From Bryobacterales bacterium (GTDB lineage: Bacteria; Acidobacteriota; Terriglobia; Bryobacterales; Bryobacteraceae), in NCBI GenBank assembly GCA_016721425.1, contig JADKID010000038.1:558001-622000 (forward strand): a stretch of 64,000 nt of DNA. The letters are read 5' to 3'. The first letter of the stretch is position 1. The number at the start of each line of letters is the position of its first letter. The notes under the pieces are model-generated. The model was given only the letters and a program-made list of their open reading frames with translations. It was not told the origin of the DNA and ran no database searches. This document shows positions 1 to 7,947 of this stretch, piece after piece. The position numbers and the translations under genes are program-made.

Positions 1-1551
1 CCCGGCGAGTTTCATTTCGAGGACAATCTCGATATTGCCGCCTTCATCCGCACCGCCCAGGAAGAGGGCCTCTGGGTGATCGTGCGCCCCGGTCCCTATA
101 GCTGTGCCGAATGGGAGGCCGGCGGTTTTCCCGCGTGGCTTTGGGCCGCGCCCGATATCAAGGTGCGCAGCACCGATCCGCGTTTCCTCGCGCCCGCCAA
201 GCGCTACATCCAGCGGCTTCTGGCCGAGGTGGTCCCGCTCCAGATCTCGCACGGCGGCCCCGTCATCATGGTGCAGGTGGAGAACGAATATGGCTCGTTC
301 GGCAAGGACAAGGTCTATCTCGGCGCCATCCGCGAAATGATCCAGAGCAGTGGCATCGATGCCATGCTCTATACCTCCGATGGCTCGCTCGATTACATGC
401 TCGCCAACGGCACCCTGCCCGATCTTCCCTCGGTGGTGAACTTCGGCGGCGCGCCGCAGCAGGAGTTCGCCAACTTTGCCAAGTTCCGCACCGGCGTCCC
501 GTTGATGTGCGGCGAGTATTGGGTGGGGTGGTTCGATCACTGGGGCGAGAAGCACCATACCGGCGACAACGCCGTGCACCTCGCCGGCATCGAGTGGATG
601 CTCCAGCGCAACATCGGTTTCAACCTCTACATGGTGCACGGCGGCACGTCCTTCGGCTTCATGAATGGCGCCAACTGGGATAAGGTCTATCAGCCCGATG
701 TCTCCAGCTACGACTACGATTCGCCCATCGACGAAGCCGGCCGCATCGCGCCCAAGTTCCATCTCTATCGCGACGCCATCAAGAAGTATCTGCCGCCCGG
801 CGAGATACTGCCGCCGCTGCCGGCGCCTCTGCCCTCGATTGAGATTCCGAGCTTTGAGCTGAAGGAATGCGCGCCGATGTTTGCCCTGCTAGGGAAACCG
901 GTCACCGCCGAGCGTCCGAAGAAGTTCGAAGAACTCGGGCAGGATTACGGCTTCCTCCTCTATCGCGCGGCGCCCCGCAAGGCGGTCGCGGCCAAACTCG
1001 AAATCACCGAACTGCGCGATTACGCCGTGATACTCGAAGGCAGCAAAACTCTCGGCACGCTCGATCGCCGCCTCGCGCAGAGCGCCATCGAGATCACGCT
1101 TGACGGCTCTGCGCCGCTCGACATCTTAGTTGAGAACATGGGTCGCCTGAACTTCGGCCCCAAGATGGTGGACGATCGCAAGGGCATCACCGAAAAGGTC
1201 ACGCTGGCTGGCGCTGAGCTCACCGGTTGGCAGATGTACTCCCTGCCGCTCAAAGATCTGCGCGGCCTGAAGTTCAGCGCGCGCCAGCACACCGGCCCGG
1301 CGTTCCATCGCGGCTTCTTTCAGCTGAAGGAGACCGGCGACACCTATCTCGATATGCGCGGCTGGGGCAAGGGCTGCGTGTGGGTCAACGGTCATCACCT
1401 GGGCCGCCACTGGAAAGTGGGCCCGCAGTTGAGCCTCTACTGCCCCGGCGTGTGGCTGAAGCAGGGGCGCAACGAAGTGATCGTGCTGGACCTCGAAGAC
1501 GTGCAAAAACGTGCAATAAAGTGTCAAAAAGACCCCGTTTGGGGCCCTTAG
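1..1551 (+). CDS. Beta-galactosidase, GH35 (5' partial)
   Basis: The reading frame is open from base 1, so the N-terminus lies outside the window; 516 residues are visible. The first codons continue the family's barrel start (PGEFHFEDN, then AAFIRTAQEEGLWVIVRPGPY), which is the GH35 signature region. The general acid Glu sits in VENEYGS (about base 280) and the nucleophile Glu in GEYWVGWFDHWG (about base 511). After the TIM barrel come beta-rich domains ending in a jelly-roll (WGKGCVWVNGHHLGRHW), as in GH35 enzymes of plant and soil-bacterial type. It should release terminal beta-galactose from plant polysaccharides. Its stop overlaps the stop of the convergent aminotransferase gene by four bases. 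The family call is firm; substrate and export are unknown because the N-terminus is missing. Confidence 0.93.
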   Translation, partial: PGEFHFEDNLDIAAFIRTAQEEGLWVIVRPGPYSCAEWEAGGFPAWLWAAPDIKVRSTDPRFLAPAKRYIQRLLAEVVPLQISHGGPVIMVQVENEYGSFGKDKVYLGAIREMIQSSGIDAMLYTSDGSLDYMLANGTLPDLPSVVNFGGAPQQEFANFAKFRTGVPLMCGEYWVGWFDHWGEKHHTGDNAVHLAGIEWMLQRNIGFNLYMVHGGTSFGFMNGANWDKVYQPDVSSYDYDSPIDEAGRIAPKFHLYRDAIKKYLPPGEILPPLPAPLPSIEIPSFELKECAPMFALLGKPVTAERPKKFEELGQDYGFLLYRAAPRKAVAAKLEITELRDYAVILEGSKTLGTLDRRLAQSAIEITLDGSAPLDILVENMGRLNFGPKMVDDRKGITEKVTLAGAELTGWQMYSLPLKDLRGLKFSARQHTGPAFHRGFFQLKETGDTYLDMRGWGKGCVWVNGHHLGRHWKVGPQLSLYCPGVWLKQGRNEVIVLDLEDVQKRAIKCQKDPVWGP

Positions 1552-2867
1552 TAGTTCTTTTTGCGCTCAAAACGCGCACGTTGCGCGCGTCCCATCGCCT
1601 TCACGCCGGCCAGCGACGGATCCTGCGCCGCCAGCGTAGCGAGATTCGCCGCGACCTTCTCGACGGCGCGCGCCACGTCGCGCACGTCTTCCTCGCCGCC
1701 GATCAGCTCGAACTGAAAGAGCCACACGGATTCATCGTAGGCGGCGCACTCCGAGACAGGGCAGTGGCACTGCGCGTAGTCCATCTCCGTCTCGCGGCCG
1801 AGCTTCAATTGCGCGCAGTTTTGCGGCGTGGCATAGAAGAGATCGCTCTTGTAGACGGCTTCATAGAAGCGGCCGTCGCAGGGGATGCCTTCCTTTTCTA
1901 GCGCCGCCACAAAGAGATCGCGCGAGGGCGCGGGCTTGCCCGGCTCGGGCCGGTATTGAAAAACGTAGGTGTAGAGCGTGGGCTGCGTGATGGCGTCCTG
2001 CGGCGGCAGCACGCGCACGCACGGGATCTGCGCGAGCAAAGAGGTGAGCAACTCTGCGCCGGCCACGCGGCGCGCGCGCAACTCCGGCAGAGCCTCCATC
2101 TGGCCGATGAGCAGCGCGATCTGCAGATCGGTCATGCGGTAGTTCAGGCCAAGGAGCCGCTGCCCGTATTCGTCGGTGAGGCTGGCGCGGCCGCAGTTGA
2201 TCACGGTCTGCAGCGCCTCGTAGCAGGCGAGGCTGTTGGTGGTGACCATGCCGCCCTCGCCGGCCGTCATCAGCTTGCTCTCCTGCATGCTAAAGGTGCC
2301 GATGTCGCCCATCGAGCCGGCGCCCTTGCCGCGATAGGCGCCACCGTGGGCGTGGGCGCAATCCTCCACGATCTTCAGACCGTGTTGCTTGGCCAGCGCG
2401 CAGAGCGCGTCCATCTCCGTAAAACGCATCGCCAGATGCACGGGCACAATCGCCTTGGTGCGCGGTGTGATGGCGCGGCGCACGCTCTCGACATCCAGAC
2501 AGTAAGTATCCGGATCGACGTCGGCAAACACGGGCACCGCGCCCATGGCCAACGCGGCCGTGGCAGTGCCGTCCCATGTGTAGGCGGGCACGATGACCTC
2601 GTCGCCAAAGCCGAGGCCCAGCGCCTGCAGCGCCACGGTGATGGCCACCGTGCCGTTGGCGACGGGCAGTGCGTACTTGGCGCCTTGGAGGGCCGCGAAG
2701 TCCTCGCAGAAGCCCTTGGCCAGTGCTGTAGGCAACGGGTAGCCACCCCAGTGGCGGCTCTCCACGGTCTGGACGAGGCGGTCGATGTCAGACTGGCGAT
2801 ACTGCGGCCACGGTGTGAACGGCTTGCGGCGAAGGGGCTCCCCGCCTAGAATTGCGAGTTGGGTCAT
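1548..2867 (-). CDS. DegT/DnrJ/EryC1/StrS family PLP-dependent aminotransferase
   Basis: A 439-residue fold-type I aminotransferase of the sugar/AHBA aminotransferase family. It starts with the usual LAILGGEP element, followed by NGTVAI (phosphate-binding region, about residue 71), an Asp in VEDCAHAHG (about residue 169) that would contact the pyridine nitrogen, and the Schiff-base Lys in QESKLMTAGEGG (K198). Relatives transfer an amino group to keto-sugars or act on aminohydroxybenzoate-type precursors; homologues in Acidobacteria and Planctomycetes often sit beside carbohydrate genes, as here. The substrate cannot be told from sequence. The start codon overlaps the start of the divergent gene on the plus strand. 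There is no signal peptide, so it is cytoplasmic. Confidence 0.9.
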   Translation of the reverse strand: MTQLAILGGEPLRRKPFTPWPQYRQSDIDRLVQTVESRHWGGYPLPTALAKGFCEDFAALQGAKYALPVANGTVAITVALQALGLGFGDEVIVPAYTWDGTATAALAMGAVPVFADVDPDTYCLDVESVRRAITPRTKAIVPVHLAMRFTEMDALCALAKQHGLKIVEDCAHAHGGAYRGKGAGSMGDIGTFSMQESKLMTAGEGGMVTTNSLACYEALQTVINCGRASLTDEYGQRLLGLNYRMTDLQIALLIGQMEALPELRARRVAGAELLTSLLAQIPCVRVLPPQDAITQPTLYTYVFQYRPEPGKPAPSRDLFVAALEKEGIPCDGRFYEAVYKSDLFYATPQNCAQLKLGRETEMDYAQCHCPVSECAAYDESVWLFQFELIGGEEDVRDVARAVEKVAANLATLAAQDPSLAGVKAMGRAQRARFERKKNY

Positions 2868-2868
2868 G

Positions 2869-4398
2869 ATGATGAAGCTTCTGCTCGTGCTACTGTTTGC
2901 GTGTCTGGCCGCGCCGGCTGCGACGCTACAGAGGTTCTGTACATTCTACCGCCTGGACGATCCGGCGGTACCGGCAGCGGTGCGCGCGACGGCCGGCGTG
3001 TTGCGCGTGGCCGCCTCCGATGGCGCGGTTTGGCGCGGCACGCGGCAGGGGCTGTGGCGCGGTGACAGTGAGTATTTCGCCTCGCGCCGGTACTTGCCGG
3101 ACGACGACGTGCAGCACATTGTCCCGGACTCCGCGGCGGGTGTGTGGGTGAGGACGGCCACCGGTATTTCGCACATCGAGCTGCGGCCGATGACGCTGCT
3201 CCAGAAGACGGAGTTATTCGAGGAGCGCATCCGGCTGCGGCACAACCGGCACGGCATGGTGTCGCCTTCGATTTTGAGCACGCCTGGCGATCTGACCACC
3301 TCGCGCACGCGCGATGACGACAACGACGGGCTATGGACGGCGATGTACGGCACGGGCGAGTGCTTCCGCTACGCGGTGACGAAAGAGCCGCAGGCGCTGG
3401 CACTGGCGCGCCGGTCGATCGAAGCGGTGTTGTTCCTGGAGCAGGTGACAGGGCGGCCGGGCTTTCCGGCGCGCTCCTATATCGAGCGAGGCGAGCCGAT
3501 GCCGCGCGACGGAGAGTGGCATTGGACGGCGGATGGCAAGTACTACTGGAAGGGCGACACCAGCTCGGACGAGATCGTCGGGCATTTCTTCCTGTTTGCG
3601 GTCGCGTGGGACACACTGCCGGCGGACGATCCCCTGCGGGCGCGGATCGGCGCCACGGCGCGGCGGATCATGGATCACATCCTGGCCAACGGCTACTACC
3701 TGATCGATCTGGACGGCAAGCCCACGCGCTGGGGCAAGTGGTCGCTGGACTATTTCAAGGAAGAGCCTGGCGACGCGCCGCTGAATGCTCTGGAACTGCT
3801 CAGCTTTCTCAAGACGGCGCACCACATCACCGGGGACGAGCGCTACCAGCGGGAGTACCGCAAGGCGGCCGTCGAGCTTGGCTATGCCAAGGTGATGACC
3901 CGGCTCAAGGAGTGGCGCGAGCAACTGAACTACTCCGATGAAGAGCTGGCGATGCTGCCCTTCTACTGCCTGTTCCGCTACGAGAAAGACGCGCAACTGC
4001 TGGACACGTTCTATCGCCCGGCGCTCGACCAGTGGTGGGAGAACATGAGCCGCGAGGCCAATCCGTTGTGGACGATGATCTACCTGACGAGCCGTCCGAA
4101 GGCGCGGGCGGATCTGCCGGCAGCGATCCGCACACTGGAGCGGATGCCCATCGATCTGCTGACGTGGACGATCCGCAATTCGCATCGGGAAGATGTCGTC
4201 ATGACCAACGAGCTGGACCGTTTTCAACTCAAGCAAGCCGCCACGTTGCTGCCGCCCGATGAGCGGCCGGTGATGAAATGGAACGCCAATCCATTTATCG
4301 TGGACGGCGGCAACGGCGGCCGCGGCGAGGATGACGGCGCGGCGTTTTTGCTGCCGTACTGGCTGGGCCGCTACCATCGATATCTGACGGGAGAATGA
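2869..4398 (+). CDS. Secreted protein, short propeller-like N-terminus plus helical toroid-like domain (paralogue 1)
   Basis: Starts in a run of three ATG codons at 2866, 2869 and 2872; any gives a Sec signal peptide (MKLLLVLLFACLAAPAA). About 509 residues. Residues about 30-110 contain short WRGTRQGL / VWVRTATGISHIE repeats like regulator-propeller (Reg_prop) blades. The rest is alpha-helical with conserved pieces DDDNDGLW, GDTSSDEIVGHFF, DLDGKPTRWGKWS, NALELLSFLKTAHHITGD and YSDEELAMLPFY. The spacing of these helices suggests an alpha/alpha toroid, a fold common in glycan-processing enzymes, but no catalytic residue is proven. It is paralogous to the next gene, with which it overlaps by four bases (ATGA), so both are co-translated. 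I do not recognise a named enzyme. Location is likely periplasmic or extracellular. Confidence 0.72.
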   Translation: MMKLLLVLLFACLAAPAATLQRFCTFYRLDDPAVPAAVRATAGVLRVAASDGAVWRGTRQGLWRGDSEYFASRRYLPDDDVQHIVPDSAAGVWVRTATGISHIELRPMTLLQKTELFEERIRLRHNRHGMVSPSILSTPGDLTTSRTRDDDNDGLWTAMYGTGECFRYAVTKEPQALALARRSIEAVLFLEQVTGRPGFPARSYIERGEPMPRDGEWHWTADGKYYWKGDTSSDEIVGHFFLFAVAWDTLPADDPLRARIGATARRIMDHILANGYYLIDLDGKPTRWGKWSLDYFKEEPGDAPLNALELLSFLKTAHHITGDERYQREYRKAAVELGYAKVMTRLKEWREQLNYSDEELAMLPFYCLFRYEKDAQLLDTFYRPALDQWWENMSREANPLWTMIYLTSRPKARADLPAAIRTLERMPIDLLTWTIRNSHREDVVMTNELDRFQLKQAATLLPPDERPVMKWNANPFIVDGGNGGRGEDDGAAFLLPYWLGRYHRYLTGE

Positions 4399-6497
4399 TG
4401 ATGCGCCTCACGCTGTTGCTTCTTTGCGGAGCTGTTCTGCACGCGGCCGAGATCCGGGCCATAGTCCTGACGGAGCCGGCGACGGCAGTTCGAATCGAGG
4501 GAGCCAACGCCGTGGCGGCAGCCACACGCCAGGGCACGCTCCGCTGCACGCCCAACGCCGCTTTCCGGCCCGCCGATCTGACAGACCGCAGCGGGGCCTA
4601 CGTGTGCACGCCCGCACCAGCGTCTGTGCCAGCGGCGATGCCGGCTGGCCTGCCGGGCGCGGTGCGCCAGCACGCACAATCCGGCGCACGGCAGGCGGCG
4701 GCCACTACGGAGGGCCTGTTCGTCTATGAGGGCGGCCAATGGCGCGCACTCACTCCCCGCGCCGGCAAGCGCAGTTGGGCGTTAGCGGACGTGCGAAGCA
4801 CAGCGTTCGGCAGCGACGGAGCGCTGTGGTTTGCCAGCCCGCAGGGTGTAGGCCGGATGAACGCCACGGGCCAGTGGCAGCTTTGGGCGGCTGAGGACGG
4901 TCTACCCTACGACGACTTTACGGCCATGGCCGCCGCGCCCGACGGCTCGGTGTGGTTTGGCACGCACCGCGGCGCCATTCACTTTGACGGCAAGACCTGG
5001 GAGTACCGGCAGGGCCGCCGGTGGCTGGCCGGCGACGATGTGCGCTCCATTGCGGTGTTGCCCAATGGGGACGCGTGGTTTGCCACCGATGGCGGCGTCT
5101 CGGTGATCGAGCGGCGCGCGGTCCGCCTGGCGGAGAAGGCCCGCTTTTTTGAAGCGGAGATCGACAGGCGGCACCGGCGGACGCCTTATCAATACGTGCT
5201 GGGCGTAACGCTGGCGCGGCCGGGGGACAAGTCCGAATGGACGCAGCACGATTCCGACAACGATGGTCTCTGGACCTCCATGTATGGCGCGGGCCAGTGC
5301 TTTGCGTATGCAGCGACAAAGGATCCGCTGGCGAAGCAGCGCGCGAAGAAGGCCTTTGAAGCAATGGAGTTTCTGCGCACGGTGACGCAGGGTGGAGAGC
5401 ATCCGGCGCCGCCCGGTTTTGTGGCGCGCGCCATTCTGCCAGTCTCGCAGGGCGATCCCAACGCCACGCACTATACGCCGGAACGGGACCGGCAGACGCG
5501 CGACACGAAGGACAAGCTCTGGAAGGTGATCGCGCCGCGCTGGCCCAAGAGCGCTGATGGGCAGTGGTACTGGAAAACCGATACATCGTCGGATGAGCTC
5601 GACGGGCATTTCTTCTTCTATGCGCTTTACTACGACCTGGTTGCTGCCACGGAGGAGGAGCGCCGCCCGGTGCGGGCGCAGGTGGCGGCAATCGCGGATC
5701 ACCTGCTGGCCCACAACTACAACCTGGTGGATCATGACGGCAAGCCGACGCGCTGGTCTGTCTTTGATCCGCGGAGCATGAACCAGAACAAGGAATGGTG
5801 GCAGGAGCGTGGCATGAACTCGCTCTCGATCCTGGCCTACCTGAAGGCGGCAGCGCATCTGACGGGCGACGCGAAGTACGAGCAGGCCATCCAGAAGCTG
5901 ATCCGCGAGTATGGCTACTCGATGAACGTGCTCTCGCCGAAGACTCACCTGGGCGCCGGGGCGGGGAACCAGTCTGATGACGAGATGGTGTTCATGAACT
6001 TCTTCACGCTGCTGCGCTATGAGAAAGACCCCGATCTGGTGCAGAAGTATGCCCTTGCTTTCTACAATGCCTGGCAGAACGAGGAGCCTGAGCTGAGCCC
6101 GTTGTTTCACTACCTGGCCGCCGCCACCACCACGGGGAAGACATTCAGCCATTCGGGCGGCACGGAGGATCTATCGCCGTCGGGACCGTGGCTGGCTGAG
6201 TCGCTGGATACGCTGCGCCGCTACCCGCTGGACCGGGTGAACTGGGGCCAGCAGAACAGCCACCGCACGGACATTGTGCCGCTCTCGCGATTTGCCCGCG
6301 ATGGCAGCCCGCGCGCTCGCGGGGCGCGCAACAACGGGCGCGTGCTGCCGGTGGACGAGCGGGTGCTGGAGCACTGGAACCACGATCCCTGGGCGCTCGA
6401 TACGGGGGCCGCGGGGCGAAGCCTGTCGGATGGGAACTCGTTCCTGCTGCCGTACTATATGGGCCTCTACTTCGGGTACATCCCGGCCGGGGAATGA
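4395..6497 (+). CDS. Secreted protein, regulator-propeller blades plus helical toroid-like domain (paralogue 2)
   Basis: 700 residues with a signal peptide (MMMRLTLLLLCGAVLHAAE). It is the longer partner of the preceding gene. Residues about 100-260 hold clear propeller blades (DGALWFASPQGVGRM, DGSVWFGTHRGAIHFDG, NGDAWFATDGGVSVIE). The C-terminal about 430 residues share landmarks with the neighbour: DSDNDGLWTSMYGAGQCF, KTDTSSDELDGHFFFY, DHDGKPTRW, NSLSILAYLKAAAHLTGD, NQSDDEMVF, NSHRTDIVP and FLLPYYMGLYFGY. It differs by an inserted loop around residues 330-390. Similar proteins are annotated only as two-component regulator propeller domain proteins. Here there is no kinase or DNA-binding domain, so a regulatory role is unlikely; glycan binding or hydrolysis is a guess from the neighbourhood. 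Confidence 0.72.
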   Translation: MMMRLTLLLLCGAVLHAAEIRAIVLTEPATAVRIEGANAVAAATRQGTLRCTPNAAFRPADLTDRSGAYVCTPAPASVPAAMPAGLPGAVRQHAQSGARQAAATTEGLFVYEGGQWRALTPRAGKRSWALADVRSTAFGSDGALWFASPQGVGRMNATGQWQLWAAEDGLPYDDFTAMAAAPDGSVWFGTHRGAIHFDGKTWEYRQGRRWLAGDDVRSIAVLPNGDAWFATDGGVSVIERRAVRLAEKARFFEAEIDRRHRRTPYQYVLGVTLARPGDKSEWTQHDSDNDGLWTSMYGAGQCFAYAATKDPLAKQRAKKAFEAMEFLRTVTQGGEHPAPPGFVARAILPVSQGDPNATHYTPERDRQTRDTKDKLWKVIAPRWPKSADGQWYWKTDTSSDELDGHFFFYALYYDLVAATEEERRPVRAQVAAIADHLLAHNYNLVDHDGKPTRWSVFDPRSMNQNKEWWQERGMNSLSILAYLKAAAHLTGDAKYEQAIQKLIREYGYSMNVLSPKTHLGAGAGNQSDDEMVFMNFFTLLRYEKDPDLVQKYALAFYNAWQNEEPELSPLFHYLAAATTTGKTFSHSGGTEDLSPSGPWLAESLDTLRRYPLDRVNWGQQNSHRTDIVPLSRFARDGSPRARGARNNGRVLPVDERVLEHWNHDPWALDTGAAGRSLSDGNSFLLPYYMGLYFGYIPAGE

Positions 6498-6500
6498 GCC

Positions 6501-7343
6501 ATGCGGGAGCGGGACCCACTGAGCAGGCGGAGTTTCGTCACGGCGATGCTGGCGCCGGCGGCCGCGCCGATTGTCGATACGCATACGCACTTCTATGACC
6601 CCATGCGGCCTCAGGGCGTGCCCTGGCCTCGGCCGGCGGAGAGGGCCCTCTACCGGCGCGTGCTGCCGCCCGAGTTTGTCGCGCTATCGCGGCCACACGG
6701 CGTGACGCGGACCATCGTGGTGGAGGCCAGCCCGTGGCTGGAAGACAACCAGTGGGTACTCGATCTGGCGAAGGATCATCCGGTGATCGCCGGGCTGGTG
6801 GGGCATCTGAATCCGGGTGAGGGCGGCTTTGGCGAGCACCTCGCGCGATTCCATCGGAACCCTCTGTTTCTGGGGATCCGGCTCAGCGGGGATGCACTGG
6901 CGAAAGGGCTGCCGACGCCGCAGTTTACTGAGGATCTGCGCCGCCTGGCAGCCGAGGGCTTGCAGGTGGATCTGCTGGGCGGCGCGGCGATGCTAGCGGA
7001 TGTGGCGAGGCTGGCGCGAGCCGTGCCGGAGTTGCGCATCGTGATCAATCACCTGCCGCTGGATGTGCCGGGCGGAGCTGCCCTGGTCGCGCTGCGGGAG
7101 TATCCACGCGTGTACGCGAAGGTCTCCGGCCGGACCACGGACACGGACGGACTGGACGAGTTGTGGCGCGTGTTCGGCGAGGACCGGCTGATCTACGGCT
7201 CGAACTGGCCCGTGAGCGAACGCGTGGCTCCGTATGGAAGGATCTTCGAGACGGTCCGCTCCTATTTTGCAGGCAAGGGCGAGACGGCGCTGCGCAAGTA
7301 TTTCTGGGACAACGCGCGGGCTGCGTATCGCTTTCGAGTTTAG
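6501..7343 (+). CDS. Amidohydrolase-2 family TIM-barrel metal-dependent hydrolase
   Basis: 280 residues. The N-terminal DPLSRRSFVTAMLAPAAAP segment has a twin-arginine (RRSF) export signal. The mature part begins with VDTHTHFYDP, the first metal-binding HxH of the amidohydrolase superfamily, and has INHLPLD (about residue 179) and the terminal YGSNWPVSE element (about residue 235), which carry the remaining His/Asp ligands in this clade. Relatives include L-fuconolactonase and 2-pyrone-4,6-dicarboxylate lactonase, so hydrolysis of a sugar lactone is plausible given the fucosidase and rhamnosidase genes downstream. It follows the propeller/toroid gene after three bases, so it is probably in the same operon. 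Tat export of an amidohydrolase is less usual and depends on the chosen start. Confidence 0.8.
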   Translation: MRERDPLSRRSFVTAMLAPAAAPIVDTHTHFYDPMRPQGVPWPRPAERALYRRVLPPEFVALSRPHGVTRTIVVEASPWLEDNQWVLDLAKDHPVIAGLVGHLNPGEGGFGEHLARFHRNPLFLGIRLSGDALAKGLPTPQFTEDLRRLAAEGLQVDLLGGAAMLADVARLARAVPELRIVINHLPLDVPGGAALVALREYPRVYAKVSGRTTDTDGLDELWRVFGEDRLIYGSNWPVSERVAPYGRIFETVRSYFAGKGETALRKYFWDNARAAYRFRV

Positions 7344-7900
7344 GGCTTTTTCGGGGGGAAATCCGCGAACATCTTCGCCGCGGCTTTTTCGATCTTGCTC
7401 TTGGCCTGGTTTCTGTCCACTGTGTCCTTGGCCATGGCGATCCAGGCCGATTTCTTCGTCTTCGCGTCGATGAGATTGACGATGAAGGCGCCCTGGGTGG
7501 AGTAGCTGGAGATGGTCATCACTGGTTGGGCGGTACTCCAGTAGCTGCCATAGGTGGTGCTGTACTCCGGGAACCAGCCGTAGATGAGGGCGTCGGTGTG
7601 GGGCGACGTCTCCTTCATGGCAGCAGTGGCCACCTGCAATTCGCCGCCGCTGGGAACTTCCTTCAGACCCTTGGCCTGCAACTCGCGATTGACTGCTTCG
7701 CGGATGATGGGAGAGGCCGTAGGGTCGTCGTCGATGATGCCCGTTTTGCCCACCGTCCGGACAGGCAGCCACGAGTAGGTCTTGTACTGCTTGCAGTTGT
7801 TGCCGGCCTGATGTTGAGACTGCACCTTCATCTTCGCGGCCAGGGGCGTAGAGAGCAGCGCCGCCGCGCAGAGTGCGATCAGAGTGGTTTTCGGCGACAT
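7340..7900 (-). CDS. DUF4136-family exported protein
   Basis: 186 residues from the ATG at 7900, preferred because GGAAAG lies four bases upstream; an in-frame ATG at 7912 or 7924 would lengthen it by 4 or 8 residues. A Sec signal (TTLIALCAAALLSTPLAA) is followed by the DUF4136 pattern: CKQYKTYSWLP, IIREAVNRELQAKGLKEV, a Y/S/W-rich centre (YSTTYGSYW), GAFIVNLIDAKTKKSAWIA and a short lysine-rich end. Members are envelope proteins or lipoproteins of unknown function; this one lacks a lipobox Cys at the signal end, so it is probably periplasmic. It overlaps the stop of the convergent amidohydrolase gene by four bases. Family assignment good, function unknown. Confidence 0.8.
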   Translation of the reverse strand: MSPKTTLIALCAAALLSTPLAAKMKVQSQHQAGNNCKQYKTYSWLPVRTVGKTGIIDDDPTASPIIREAVNRELQAKGLKEVPSGGELQVATAAMKETSPHTDALIYGWFPEYSTTYGSYWSTAQPVMTISSYSTQGAFIVNLIDAKTKKSAWIAMAKDTVDRNQAKSKIEKAAAKMFADFPPKKP

Positions 7901-7947
7901 AGGGCTTTCCATAGTATTGCTCAAGATTGATAGGCTGATACCGAATC

